The notes: generated from the letters alone by a model not told the origin. Positions 16,607-26,050 are shown, counted from the stretch's first letter. The stretch is 64,000 nucleotides of DNA from Streptantibioticus cattleyicolor NRRL 8057 = DSM 46488 (GCF_000240165.1 NC_017586.1:930001-994000); one strand, 5' to 3'. Translations and numbers: made by a program.

Positions 16607-17271
16607 CCGACGCCCCCCGTCCCGGCAGCCGGGAGGTGATCCTCGGCCGGATCCGCCGCGCGCTGGCCGACGTCCCGGCCGCCGAACGCCCCCGCGACGT
16701 GCCGGTGGACCGCGGCTACCTGCGTACCCACGGCGACCTCACCCCGGACCAACGGGTCGGCCTGCTGGCCGTCAACCTCGCCGACTACCGGGCGGTGGTG
16801 CACCGTTGTCCGGCCGGGGAGGTGCCCGCCGTGGTGGCGGCGCTGCTGGAGGCACGCGGGTCGCGCACCGTGGTGGTGCCGTCCGGCGTCCCCGAGGGGT
16901 GGACGGCGGTGGCCCGCCGCCGGATGGACGTCGTCGGGGACGATCCACACCTGACGCCCCATCAGCTCGACCTGGTCGACAGCGTGCTGACCGGTTGCGC
17001 GGTGGCGGTCGCGGAGACCGGCACGCTGGTGCTGGACGCCTCCCCCGACCAGGGGCGCCGGGCGATCACCCTGGTGCCCGACCACCACGTCTGCGTGGTG
17101 CGGGCGCCGGAGCAGGTGGTCGCCTCGGTACCGGAGGCGCTGGAACGGCTGGTGCCGTCCCGCCCGTTGACCTGGATCTCCGGACCGTCGGCCACCAGCG
17201 ACATCGAACTGGACCGGGTGGAGGGGGTGCACGGGCCGCGGGTACTGGAGGTGGTGCTGGCCGAGGGGTGA
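16603..17271 (+). CDS. lutC: Lactate utilization protein C (LUD domain)
   Basis: The 222-residue LUD-domain protein begins at GTG 16603, overlapping the lutB stop (GTGA). It has 'REVILGRIRRAL' at the N-terminus and 'GCAVAVAETGTLVLDASPDQ' plus 'HVCVVRAPEQVV' as family segments. Together with LutA and LutB it forms the three-part lactate oxidation system that replaces LldD in many actinomycetes. It ends 31 bp before the convergent citrate synthase gene. Confidence 0.92.
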   Translation: MTDAPRPGSREVILGRIRRALADVPAAERPRDVPVDRGYLRTHGDLTPDQRVGLLAVNLADYRAVVHRCPAGEVPAVVAALLEARGSRTVVVPSGVPEGWTAVARRRMDVVGDDPHLTPHQLDLVDSVLTGCAVAVAETGTLVLDASPDQGRRAITLVPDHHVCVVRAPEQVVASVPEALERLVPSRPLTWISGPSATSDIELDRVEGVHGPRVLEVVLAEG

Positions 17272-17302
17272 GCGGGGCGGCCGTGGCCTCACGCGCCCGT
17301 CC

Positions 17303-18475
17303 TCACGCGGCCGGGACCGGCACGGGCGGGGGCGGGCCGACGTAGCGGGCGGCGGGCCGGATGATCTTGCTGTCCGCGGCCTGCTCCAGGATGTTGGCGC
17401 TCCAGCCGACGACCCGGGCGACGGCGAACGTCGGCGTGAACATCGTGCGTGGCAGCCCGCACAGCTCCATCACCACCCCGGCGAAGAACTCCACGTTGAT
17501 GTGGAGTTCGCGGCCCGGCTTGAGTTCGGCGAGTATCGCCTCGGCACGCTCCTCCACGGCCACCGCGAAGTCGACCAGAGGTCCGCCGAAGCCGCGGGCG
17601 ACCTCCTTCAGCAGCCGGGAACGAGGGTCTTCGGTGCGGTAGACGCGGTGACCGAAGCCCATCAGGCGTTCCCCGGCCAGGACCCGCTCGCGCAGCCAGG
17701 CGTCGATGCGGTCGGGGGTGCCGATGGCCTCCAGGGTGTCGAGCGCCCGGCTGGGGGCGCCGCCGTGCAGCGGACCGGAGAGCGCGCCGATCGCCCCGGT
17801 CAGGCAGGCGGCGAGATCGGCCCCGGTGGAGGCGATCACCCGGGCGGTGAAGGTTGACGAATTGAATCCATGGTCAATGGTTGACATGAGGTATTGCTCG
17901 ATCGCCCGGGCCCGGGCCGGGTCCGGCTCCTCGCCGGTGAGCATGTACAGGTAGTTGGCGGCGTGCGGCAGGTCGGCGCGGGGCGCCACCGGTTCGAGCC
18001 CCTGGCCCAGCCGGTGCAGCGCGGTCACCAGGGTGGGCACCAGCGCGCAGGCGGCCAGCGCGTCGTCGGCCCGTCGCTCGGGCGTCAGGTCGTACAGCGG
18101 CGCGAAGCCGGCCACCGCTCCGGCCAGCGAGAGCGCGGTGCGCAGCCCGGCGAGCGGACCGGCCGCGGCGGTGGCCCGTGCCACGGCGGGCAGCGCGGCC
18201 AGCACCTCGGGGGGCGCGGCGCGCACCGCGGCGGTGCGCGCGGTGAACTCCGCCCGCGCGGCGGCGTCCGGCAGCGTGCCGTGGTGCATCAGGTGCCAGA
18301 CGTCCTCGAAGGTGCGGGTGCGGGCCAGTTCGACGGCGGAGTACTGCCGGTAGTGGTAGAAGCCCTCGCGCCCGCGCACGTCGCCCAGTTCGGTGTCGGT
18401 GACGACGACTCCCGCGAGCCCGCGCGGTACGTCGGGTGACACGCTCGCGGACGGTCGGGTGGCAGCGGTCGGCAT
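17303..18475 (-). CDS. Citrate synthase family protein (type II-like, 390 aa)
   Basis: This enzyme condenses acetyl-CoA (or propionyl-CoA) with oxaloacetate. Conserved segments include 'GREGFYHYRQYSAVELA', 'IDHGFNSSTFTARVIAST', 'GALSGPLHGGAPSRALDTL' and 'MGFGHRVYRTEDPRS', which hold the active-site His residues, and 'NVEFFAGVVMELCGLP'. The length is normal. A GAAGGAGGG precedes ATG 18475. It diverges from a second citrate-synthase gene that has an N-terminal DNA-binding domain; the two share a repeat-rich 132-bp promoter. Citrate versus 2-methylcitrate specificity cannot be decided. Confidence 0.88.
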   Translation of the reverse strand: MPTAATRPSASVSPDVPRGLAGVVVTDTELGDVRGREGFYHYRQYSAVELARTRTFEDVWHLMHHGTLPDAAARAEFTARTAAVRAAPPEVLAALPAVARATAAAGPLAGLRTALSLAGAVAGFAPLYDLTPERRADDALAACALVPTLVTALHRLGQGLEPVAPRADLPHAANYLYMLTGEEPDPARARAIEQYLMSTIDHGFNSSTFTARVIASTGADLAACLTGAIGALSGPLHGGAPSRALDTLEAIGTPDRIDAWLRERVLAGERLMGFGHRVYRTEDPRSRLLKEVARGFGGPLVDFAVAVEERAEAILAELKPGRELHINVEFFAGVVMELCGLPRTMFTPTFAVARVVGWSANILEQAADSKIIRPAARYVGPPPPVPVPAA

Positions 18476-18514
18476 GGTGGTGCCCTCCTTCGGCGTTCTT
18501 CCTCGCCCTCCAGG

Positions 18515-18573
18515 AACATTGATCTAGACTCTCCACTCTTGACGAATCTTCTGTCAATATTGATTCAGTCAAC
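18515..18573. promoter_or_regulatory. Repeat-rich shared promoter of the two citrate synthase genes
   Basis: This AT-richer stretch holds TTGAC-N9-GTCAA (18539-18557), TTGA-N5-TCAA (18560-18572) and a direct repeat ATTGAT at 18518 and 18559, 41 bp apart. These look like regulator sites in the shared promoter of the divergent genes. The helix-turn-helix of the neighbouring citrate synthase is an obvious candidate binder. Confidence 0.5.
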
Positions 18574-18607
18574 ATGAAGGCGGCATGCCGCCCGGTGATG
18601 CGATGGG

Positions 18608-19897
18608 ATGGCCTCCATGACCCACCACGACGAGCCGAGCACCCGGCCGGCCCGGCTGAGCACCAAGGAGGCCGCACGGCGGCTCGGGGTCAAGCCCGAG
18701 ACGCTCTACGCCTACGTCAGCCGTGGCTTGCTCACCAGCCACCGGTCCCCGGGCGGCCGGGGCAGCACCTTCGCCGCCGACGAGGTCGACGCGCTGCTGC
18801 GTCGCAACCGGCGCCCCCGATCCGCCGCCCCCGACCCCGCCTCCCGTACCCCGGCCGACGCCGTCACCGTCCCCACCGGCATCACCCTCATCGAGGACGA
18901 CCGCTACTGGTTCCGCGGGGTGGACGCGGTGGAGTTCGCCACCCACTACGGCTACGAGGAGACCGCCGAGTGGCTGTGGACCGGCGAGCTGCGCCCTGGG
19001 ATCCGCTTCACCGCGCCGCCCGAACCGCTCGCCGCCGCCGAACGCGCCGTCGCCGCGCTCCCCGAGCACAGCGGCCCAACCGACCGGCTGCGTGCCGCCA
19101 CCGTGGCCGCCGCGGCGGCCGATCCGCTGCGGTTCGACCTCACCCCGGACACGGTGCTCACCACGGCCCGGGGCCTGATCGCCACCCTCACCGACGCGCT
19201 GCCGCCGGCCGGCGGCCGACGCCGTGAGCCGGGCGGCACGGTGGCGTACCGGCTCTGGTCGCGGCTGGCCCCGGACGGCGCCGACGACGCCTCGGTCCCG
19301 GTGGTGCAGGCGGCCCTGGCGCTCCTGGCCGACCACGACCTGGCCGCCTCCACGCTGGCCGCCCGGGTCGCCGCCTCTGCGCGGGCGCATCCGTACGCCG
19401 TCGTCTCGGCCGGACTCGGCGCGCTGGAGGGCCCGGTGCACGGCTCCGCCAGTGGGCTGGCCCACCGGATGCTCGCCGAGGTGCTGCAACGCGGCAGCGC
19501 CGGCGCCGTCGTCTCCGACCTGCTGCGCACCGGACGGCGGGTGCCCGGCCTTGGCCACCGCCTCTACCGCGGTGAGGACCCCCGGGCCCGGATGCTCTTC
19601 GGGCTGCTGGAAGGGGTGCCGGCCGCCGCCGACGCGCTGGCCGCGGCGCGCGAGGTGGTCCGCGCCGCCGACCGCGACCTGGCCGTGGGCGCCAACGTCG
19701 ACCTCGCCCTCGCCGTGCTCTCGGTCGGCGCCGGCCTGCCGCCGGAGGCCGGTGAGACCCTGTTCGCCGTCTCCCGTACGGCCGGCTGGATCGCGCACGC
19801 CCTGGAGGAGTACGCCGAGCGCCCGCTGCGGATGCGTCCGCGCGGGCAGTACGACGGCCCGGCCCCGGGGCAGCCGCTGCCGCGTCCGGCGCGGTGA
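18608..19897 (+). CDS. Citrate synthase with N-terminal MerR/excisionase-type helix-turn-helix
   Basis: The 429-residue protein fuses a helix-turn-helix (STKEAARRLGVKPETLYAYV followed by a wing 'SPGGRGSTFAADEVDALL', residues about 17-62) to a citrate-synthase domain with EGPVHGSASGLAHRML and 'GLGHRLYRGEDPRA'. Some catalytic positions differ from canonical enzymes (HGSASG for HGGAxx), so activity may be reduced. It could act as a metabolite-sensing regulator or trigger enzyme of itself and the divergent citrate synthase; this is inference. ATG 18608 and ATG 18617 are both possible, with no clear ribosome site. Confidence 0.85.
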   Translation: MASMTHHDEPSTRPARLSTKEAARRLGVKPETLYAYVSRGLLTSHRSPGGRGSTFAADEVDALLRRNRRPRSAAPDPASRTPADAVTVPTGITLIEDDRYWFRGVDAVEFATHYGYEETAEWLWTGELRPGIRFTAPPEPLAAAERAVAALPEHSGPTDRLRAATVAAAAADPLRFDLTPDTVLTTARGLIATLTDALPPAGGRRREPGGTVAYRLWSRLAPDGADDASVPVVQAALALLADHDLAASTLAARVAASARAHPYAVVSAGLGALEGPVHGSASGLAHRMLAEVLQRGSAGAVVSDLLRTGRRVPGLGHRLYRGEDPRARMLFGLLEGVPAAADALAAAREVVRAADRDLAVGANVDLALAVLSVGAGLPPEAGETLFAVSRTAGWIAHALEEYAERPLRMRPRGQYDGPAPGQPLPRPAR

Positions 19898-19919
19898 CGG
19901 CGGCCCGGGGCCGGGGCGG

Positions 19920-21776
19920 TCAGGCCACCGCGGCGGTGTCCGCCGGGCCGGTGCCGGCGGCCGGTTCGCCGGAGGGTGCCAGCCGTGCGTCGCGGCGCAC
20001 CAGGGCCGCGTACCGCCCGCCGAGCGCGAGGAGTTCGTCGTGCGTGCCGCGTTCGGCGATCCGGCCGTGGTCGAGCACCACGATCTGGTCGGCGTCGCGC
20101 ACGGTGGAGAGCCGGTGCGCGATGGTGATCGTGGTGCGTCCGGCCGCGAGGGCGTCGATGGCCTCCTGCACCGCGTGTTCGGTACGGGTGTCCAGGGCGC
20201 TGGTGGCCTCGTCCAGGATGAGCACCGGCGGGTCGCGCAGGATGGTCCGGGCGATGGCCAGGCGCTGCTTCTCGCCGCCGGAGAAACGGTAGCCGCGTTC
20301 GCCGACCACGGTGTCGTAGCCGTCGGGCAGGGCCGCGACGTGGTCGTGGATCTGCGCGGCGCGGGCGGCGGCGACCAGTTCCTCGTCGGTGGCGTCCGGT
20401 TTGGCGAACCGCAGGTTGTCCGCGACCGAGGCGTGGAACAGGTACGTCTCCTGCGAGACCACCCCGACCGCCGAGGCGAGGGTGTCGAACGCCAGGTCGC
20501 GTACGTCGACGCCGTCCAGCGTGACCCGGCCGCCGGTGACGTCGTAGAGCCGGGGCACCAGGTAGCTCAGGGTGCTCTTGCCGGATCCGGTGGCGCCGAC
20601 GATCGCCAGGCTGCCGCCGGGCGGCACCGTCAGGTCGATGCCGCGCAGGACGGGGTCGCCGCCCGCCGGATCGTAGGCGAAGTCCACGTCCTCGAACCGG
20701 ACTTCACCACGTACCCGGGCGAGCCGGACGGGGTCGGGGCGCTCGGTGATGTCCACCGGCAGGTCGAGGTATTCGAAGATCCGCTGGAAGAGCGCGACCG
20801 AGGTCTGCACCTGCACGCCGGTCTGCAACAGGCTGACGGTGGGCCGGAACAGGCCCTGCTGGAGGGAGACGAACGCCACCAGCGTGCCGATGGAGACCGC
20901 CGGGCCGCCCACGTGCAGCGCGACCCCGGCCGCCCAGTAGAGCAGCGCGGGCATGGCGGCCATGACGATGCCGATGGTGGACATCCGCCAGCGGCCCGCC
21001 ATGTTGGACCGGACCTCCAGCCCGACCAGTTGCTCCGACTCCCGCTCGAACGCCTTGGTGAGGGAGTCGGCGCGGCCCATGGTGCGGCCCAGCAGGATGC
21101 CGCTGACCGAGAGCGACTCGGTGACGATCGCCGACATCGCGGCCATCTGCTTCTGCCGCGCCGTGGTGATCGTCTTGCGTTCCCGGCCGACCCGGCGGCT
21201 GATCCACGCGAACGCCGGAAGGAGCAGCAGCGAGACCACGGTCAGCCGCCAGTCGAGGGCGAGCATGGCCACGATCGAGGCGACGACGCTGGTGAGGTTG
21301 GAGACGATCGAGGTGGCGGTGGAGGTGACGGTGGCCTGCATCCCGCCGATGTCGTTGGCGATCCGCGACTGCACCTCACCGGTGCGGGTGCGGGTGAAGA
21401 ACGACAGGGACATGCGCTGCAGGCGCGCGTAGACGGCCGTGCGCAGGTCGTGCATGACGCGCTGGCCCACCGTGGTGGAGATCAACGTCTGGAGCACGCC
21501 GAAGACGCTGTTGAGCACGGCCGTGACGATCATGCCCAGGGCCAGCAGGCTCAGCAGCCCGATCCGGTCGTGCGGGATGGCGACGTCGAGGATGGCCCGC
21601 AGCAGGAACGGCGAGGCCACGGAGACCAGCGAGGAGGCGGCCACCAGCAGGCCGACCACGGCCAGCCGGCCGCGGTAGGGGCGGAAGAGCCGCAGGATGC
21701 GCCGGACGTCGGCGGGCTCACCGGGGTTGGCGGGGTCCTTGGGGGGCGGGGTCCAGTCGGGTTCGTCGGGTTTCAT
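19920..21776 (-). CDS. ABC exporter half-transporter (permease-ATPase fusion)
   Basis: The 618-residue protein has a six-helix transmembrane domain (about residues 40-330) and an ATPase domain with Walker A GATGSGKST, Q-loop region 'VSQETYLF', signature FSGGEKQRLA and Walker B VLILDEATSALD, followed by the His-switch 'IAHRLS'. Such half-transporters dimerise to export drugs, lipids or peptides. ATG 21776 has AAGGAG upstream (short spacing) and is preferred over an upstream ATG that would add a basic, non-conserved leader. It diverges from a MarR gene with nested palindromes between them, suggesting MarR-controlled multidrug efflux. Confidence 0.9.
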   Translation of the reverse strand: MKPDEPDWTPPPKDPANPGEPADVRRILRLFRPYRGRLAVVGLLVAASSLVSVASPFLLRAILDVAIPHDRIGLLSLLALGMIVTAVLNSVFGVLQTLISTTVGQRVMHDLRTAVYARLQRMSLSFFTRTRTGEVQSRIANDIGGMQATVTSTATSIVSNLTSVVASIVAMLALDWRLTVVSLLLLPAFAWISRRVGRERKTITTARQKQMAAMSAIVTESLSVSGILLGRTMGRADSLTKAFERESEQLVGLEVRSNMAGRWRMSTIGIVMAAMPALLYWAAGVALHVGGPAVSIGTLVAFVSLQQGLFRPTVSLLQTGVQVQTSVALFQRIFEYLDLPVDITERPDPVRLARVRGEVRFEDVDFAYDPAGGDPVLRGIDLTVPPGGSLAIVGATGSGKSTLSYLVPRLYDVTGGRVTLDGVDVRDLAFDTLASAVGVVSQETYLFHASVADNLRFAKPDATDEELVAAARAAQIHDHVAALPDGYDTVVGERGYRFSGGEKQRLAIARTILRDPPVLILDEATSALDTRTEHAVQEAIDALAAGRTTITIAHRLSTVRDADQIVVLDHGRIAERGTHDELLALGGRYAALVRRDARLAPSGEPAAGTGPADTAAVA

Positions 21777-21880
21777 GGGCTCCTTCGGGGGCCGGGTGCG
21801 ACGGGCGCCGGGGACGCGGGCGGCCTCGCGTGACCGGCGTGACGGGCGTGAGGGCAGCCCGCGGCGACGACGACACAAGC

Positions 21881-21915
21881 GAGCATAGTTCATTGTTACC
21901 TATGCTCACAATGAA
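21881..21915. promoter_or_regulatory. Two nested perfect inverted repeats, candidate MarR operators
   Basis: GAGCATAG-N11-CTATGCTC (21881-21907) overlaps TTCATTGT-N11-ACAATGAA (21889-21915). Both have perfect 8-bp arms and 11-nt spacers, and they are offset by 8 bp. They lie between the ABC exporter and MarR starts, 17 bp from the MarR ATG. Confidence 0.65.
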
Positions 21916-21932
21916 TACGGTCCTGATATCGT

Positions 21933-22385
21933 ATGAACATGGTCACCGACCCCGCCGAACCCGCCGGAAACCTCCCCGAGCAACTGCTCCGGCTCACCCG
22001 GCGGCTGCACCGCGCCCAGAAGCGGCACCTCGAACCGCTGGGCATCACACCCGCCATGGCCCGGCTGCTGCGGGTGGCCGCCCACCACGACCGGCCGCCG
22101 CGCATGGTCGACCTCGCCCAGCGCCTCGACGTCGTCCCGCGCGCGGTGACCACGCTCGTGGACGCCCTGGAAGCCGGCGGGCTGGTCCACCGCCTCGCCG
22201 ACCCGGCCAACCGCCGGGTGGTCCGCGTCGCGCTCACCCCGGACGGCGAGGCCACCCTCGACCGACTGCGGACCGCCCGCCGGGTCGCCGCCGAGGAACT
22301 CCTGGCGCCGCTGACCCCGGCCCAGCGCACACACCTCGCCGAGCTGCTGGAGACCCTGGTCGGCGCGGACGACAACGCCTGCTGA
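21933..22385 (+). CDS. MarR-family transcriptional regulator
   Basis: The 150-residue winged-helix regulator has 'LGITPAMARLLRVAAHH', helix-turn-helix 'RMVDLAQRLDVVPRAVTTLV' and the wing 'LADPANRRVVRVALTPDGEA' with the family Asp-x-Arg. It probably represses the divergent ABC exporter and itself and is released by small phenolic or drug ligands. ATG 21933 and ATG 21939 are both possible; there is no ribosome site, and the 5' palindromes end 17 bp away, so transcription is probably short-leader or leaderless. Confidence 0.88.
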   Translation: MNMVTDPAEPAGNLPEQLLRLTRRLHRAQKRHLEPLGITPAMARLLRVAAHHDRPPRMVDLAQRLDVVPRAVTTLVDALEAGGLVHRLADPANRRVVRVALTPDGEATLDRLRTARRVAAEELLAPLTPAQRTHLAELLETLVGADDNAC

Positions 22386-22398
22386 GCGCGGCAGCCGC

Positions 22399-23193
22399 CT
22401 AGTTGAGCATCCCCAGCGCCGCCATCGTGCCGATCCCGCCGGCCCCCAGGAAGAGCGGCATCAGCACCTTGACCTCCACCCAGCTGCCCGCCCGGAACCG
22501 CATGAAGTGCGGCGGCCCCACCGGGTACCAGCGCTTGCGGCCGATGGGTATGGGCCAAAGGATCGGACACCCGGAGACCGTGATCGCGTCGCCCAGGCAG
22601 TGCACCAGCGCGCCGAGCACCACCGGCAGCCCGATCCACATGTACTGCTGTCCCGGCTGGTCGAACAGCCACGTCCGGCCGTTGCCGGGGTCGTCGAGCA
22701 CGCCGGCCAGCAGCCACGCGCCGGTGGCCCCCAGCAGCCACACCAGGATGTGGCTGGCCCCCCGAACCTGCCGCCACAGCAGCCCGTCCACGGCGAGCAC
22801 CAGGTGGACGAAGAGCACCGCGAGCACCCCCCAGCGCCCGCCGTACACGGAGATCGCCGAGGCCCCGGCGCCGCACATCACCGCCCACGGCCAGGTGTGC
22901 GTCAGCGTGCGGTGACCACCGTTGCGCCGGGGGTCGCCCTTCATCCGGGTCGCGTTGTAGACGGCGTGCGAGATCTTCTCCACCACATCGCACAGGGCGT
23001 GCGACAGCGGCCCGAACGCCTTCGATATGGTGGCCGGCTTGTGGTCCAGGTCGGGGGCGAGCGCGGCGCCGGCGCAGGTCAGGGCGCCCACCACCAGCGT
23101 CGGCCAGGGCATGGGGTGGCCCAGCTGGGCGGCCACCCAGCCCACGCCCACCCAGGCCGCGGCCCCGGACAGTGAGTGCGCCGGTCCCATCAT
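22399..23193 (-). CDS. Metal-dependent integral membrane hydrolase (YdjM/DUF457 family)
   Basis: The 264-residue membrane protein has the family pattern of His/Asp residues between hydrophobic helices: 'MMGPAHSLSGAAAW', 'LAPDLDHKPATISKAFG', 'NGGHRTLTHTWPWA' and 'LGDAITVSGCPILWPI'. These match the YdjM/LexA-regulated membrane-bound metal-dependent hydrolase family, whose substrate is unknown. Start is at tandem ATG codons 23193/23190 after a G-rich ribosome site. It is convergent with the MarR gene (13 bp apart) and divergent from the helicase. Confidence 0.85.
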   Translation of the reverse strand: MMGPAHSLSGAAAWVGVGWVAAQLGHPMPWPTLVVGALTCAGAALAPDLDHKPATISKAFGPLSHALCDVVEKISHAVYNATRMKGDPRRNGGHRTLTHTWPWAVMCGAGASAISVYGGRWGVLAVLFVHLVLAVDGLLWRQVRGASHILVWLLGATGAWLLAGVLDDPGNGRTWLFDQPGQQYMWIGLPVVLGALVHCLGDAITVSGCPILWPIPIGRKRWYPVGPPHFMRFRAGSWVEVKVLMPLFLGAGGIGTMAALGMLN

Positions 23194-23376
23194 GGTCGGC
23201 CCGCCCCCCTTCGGCCCGTCCGTGACGGGTTTCCTTCGTGCCGCCGGGGCGAGGCGGCGCGTTGCCGTCGGCCGGGCGGGAGTTGACGTCGGTACGGCCG
23301 CCCAGCCTAGCGGCGGATGATCTTCGCACGTACGGCCGGTTCCGCCCCGGGGGCGGAAGCCAGGCAAGATGGGAGC

Positions 23377-25890
23377 GTGACCCTTATCGATCAGATGCCT
23401 GCGACCGCGGATCCCGACGCCCTCTTCGAAGCCTTCTCCGGATGGGCCGAGGAACGGGGTATCGCCCTGTATCCGGCCCAGGAGGAGGCGCTGATCGAGG
23501 TGGTCTCCGGGGCCAACGTGATCCTGTCCACGCCGACCGGCTCCGGCAAGAGCCTGGTGGCGGCGGGGGCCCACTTCGCCGCGCTCGCCCGGGACGAGGT
23601 CACCTTCTACACCGCGCCGATCAAGGCGCTGGTGTCGGAGAAGTTCTTCGACCTGTGCAAGCTGTTCGGCACCGAGAACGTCGGCATGCTCACCGGCGAC
23701 GCCTCGGTCAACCCGGACGCCCCGGTCATCTGCTGCACCGCCGAGGTACTCGCCTCCATCGCGCTGCGCGACGGCAAGGACGCGGACGTGGGCCAGGTGG
23801 TGATGGACGAGTTCCACTTCTACGCCGAGCCCGACCGCGGCTGGGCCTGGCAGATCCCGCTGCTGGAGCTGCCGCAGGCGCAGTTCCTGCTGATGTCGGC
23901 GACGCTCGGCGACGTCGCCCGGTTCGAGGCGGACCTCACCCGGCGCACCGGCCGCCCCACCGCCGTGGTCCGCTCGGCCACCCGTCCGGTGCCGTTGTCC
24001 TACGAGTACCGCACGACACCGATGACCGAGACGCTGACCGAGCTGCTGGAGACCCACCAGGCGCCGGTGTACATCGTCCACTTCACGCAGGCGGCGGCGG
24101 TCGAACGCGCGCAGGCGCTGATGAGCATCAACATGTGTACGCGCCAGGAGAAGGACGCGATCGCCGAGCTGATCGGGAACTTCCGTTTCACCACCAAGTT
24201 CGGCCGCAACCTGTCGCGTTACGTACGGCACGGTATCGGCGTCCACCACGCCGGGATGCTGCCGAAGTACCGGCGCCTGGTGGAGCGCCTCGCCCAGGCC
24301 GGACTGCTGAAGGTGATCTGCGGCACCGACACCCTGGGCGTGGGCGTCAACGTGCCCATCCGCTCCGTGCTGTTCACCGCGCTCACCAAGTACGACGGAT
24401 CGCGGGTGCGGGTGCTGCGGGCGCGCGAGTTCCACCAGATCGCCGGACGGGCCGGGCGGGCCGGCTTCGACACCTCCGGCCTGGTGGTGGCGCAGGCCCC
24501 CGAGCACGTCATCGAGAACGAGAAGGCGCTGGCCAAGGCGGGCGACGACCCGAAGAAGCGCCGCAAGGTGGTGCGCAAGAAGGCCCCCGAGGGCTTCGTC
24601 AACTGGTCGCAGCAGACCTACGAGAAGCTGATCGCCGCCGAACCGGAGCCGCTGACCTCCCGCTTCCGGGTCACGCACGCCATGCTGCTGTCGGTGATCG
24701 CCCGGCCGGGCAACGCCTTCGACGCCATGCGCCGGCTGCTGGAGGACAACCACGAGCCGCGCGGCGCCCAGCTCAGGCACATCCGGCGGGCCATCGCCAT
24801 CTACCGCTCGCTGCTCGACGGCGGCGTGGTGGAACGGCTCGACACACCCGACGCGGAGGGGCGGATCGTCCGGCTCACCGTCGACCTCCAGCAGGACTTC
24901 GCCCTCAACCAGCCGCTGTCCACCTTCGCCCTGGCCTCGTTCGACCTGCTCGACCCCGAATCGCCGTCGTACGCGCTCGACATGCTCTCGGTGGTCGAGT
25001 CGACCCTGGACGACCCCCGGCAGATCCTCGCCGCCCAGCAGAACAAGGCCCGCGCCGAGGCCGTGGCCCAGATGAAGGCCGACGGCGTGGAGTACGAGGA
25101 GCGCATGGAACTGCTCCAGGACGTCTCGTACCCCAAGCCGCTGGAGGAACTGCTCTTCCACGCCTACGGCGTCTACCGCAAGAGCCACCCCTGGGTCGGC
25201 GACCATCCGCTGTCGCCCAAGTCCGTGGTGCGCGACATGTACGAACGGGCCATGGCCTTCACCGAGTTCATCGCCCACTACGAACTCGCCCGGGCCGAGG
25301 GCATCGTGCTGCGCTACCTGGCGAGCGCCTACAAGACGCTGGAACACACCGTCCCCGAGGACCTGAAGTCCGAGGACCTCCAGGACCTGATCGCCTGGCT
25401 CGGCGAGATGGTGCGCCAGGTCGACTCCAGCCTGCTCGACGAGTGGGAGCAGCTCGCCAACCCGCAGGAGGAGACCGCCGAGGAGGCCGCCGAACGCGCC
25501 GACCACGTCAAGCCGGTCACCACCAACGCCCGCGCCTTCCGGGTGCTGGTACGCAACGCGATGTTCCGCCGGGTCGAGCTGGCCGCCCTGGAGCGCTACG
25601 ACGAACTGGGCGAACTCGACGCCGCCTCCGGCTGGGACGCCGACGCCTGGGCCGACGCGATGGACGCCTACTGGGACGAGTACGACGACCTGGGCACCGG
25701 CCCGGACGCCCGCGGCCCCAAGCTGATCCAGATCGAGGAGGACCCGCGGCACGGGCTGTGGCAGGTCCGCCAGGTCTTCGCCGACCCGGCCGGCGACCAC
25801 GACTGGGGCATCTCCGCCGAGGTCGACCTGGCCGCCTCCGACGAGGAGGGCCGCGCGGTGGTGCGGGTCACCGCCGTGGGAGCCCTGTGA
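23377..25890 (+). CDS. DExH-box RNA helicase, Ski2/Mtr4-like
   Basis: The 837-residue SF2 helicase has motif I STPTGSGKS, Ia 'YTAPIKALVSEKF', II MDEFH, III MSATLGD, V 'GTDTLGVGVNVPIRSV' and VI FHQIAGRAGRAG. The C-terminal third is the helical region of actinobacterial Ski2-like helicases. It likely remodels structured RNA in turnover or ribosome metabolism. GTG 23377 may be leaderless: CAAGAT at 23365 is a -10 candidate 6 nt upstream, though the same stretch contains GGGAG. It is the longest gene of the window's first half and shows no truncation. Confidence 0.92.
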   Translation: MTLIDQMPATADPDALFEAFSGWAEERGIALYPAQEEALIEVVSGANVILSTPTGSGKSLVAAGAHFAALARDEVTFYTAPIKALVSEKFFDLCKLFGTENVGMLTGDASVNPDAPVICCTAEVLASIALRDGKDADVGQVVMDEFHFYAEPDRGWAWQIPLLELPQAQFLLMSATLGDVARFEADLTRRTGRPTAVVRSATRPVPLSYEYRTTPMTETLTELLETHQAPVYIVHFTQAAAVERAQALMSINMCTRQEKDAIAELIGNFRFTTKFGRNLSRYVRHGIGVHHAGMLPKYRRLVERLAQAGLLKVICGTDTLGVGVNVPIRSVLFTALTKYDGSRVRVLRAREFHQIAGRAGRAGFDTSGLVVAQAPEHVIENEKALAKAGDDPKKRRKVVRKKAPEGFVNWSQQTYEKLIAAEPEPLTSRFRVTHAMLLSVIARPGNAFDAMRRLLEDNHEPRGAQLRHIRRAIAIYRSLLDGGVVERLDTPDAEGRIVRLTVDLQQDFALNQPLSTFALASFDLLDPESPSYALDMLSVVESTLDDPRQILAAQQNKARAEAVAQMKADGVEYEERMELLQDVSYPKPLEELLFHAYGVYRKSHPWVGDHPLSPKSVVRDMYERAMAFTEFIAHYELARAEGIVLRYLASAYKTLEHTVPEDLKSEDLQDLIAWLGEMVRQVDSSLLDEWEQLANPQEETAEEAAERADHVKPVTTNARAFRVLVRNAMFRRVELAALERYDELGELDAASGWDADAWADAMDAYWDEYDDLGTGPDARGPKLIQIEEDPRHGLWQVRQVFADPAGDHDWGISAEVDLAASDEEGRAVVRVTAVGAL

Positions 25891-26050
25891 CCGCGTCCCG
25901 GCCCGGGCTGGGTACGCTGACGCCGGCCCGGACTGCTCCGGCCGACGGGCTCCGGGTGCCCGGTCCGCGGGGCCGGGCCGAAGGCGCGGCGGGCCGGACG
26001 CGCCGTCCGGGCGGCCCCGGCCCGGCCGACAGGGAAGAAGGGACGCGACG

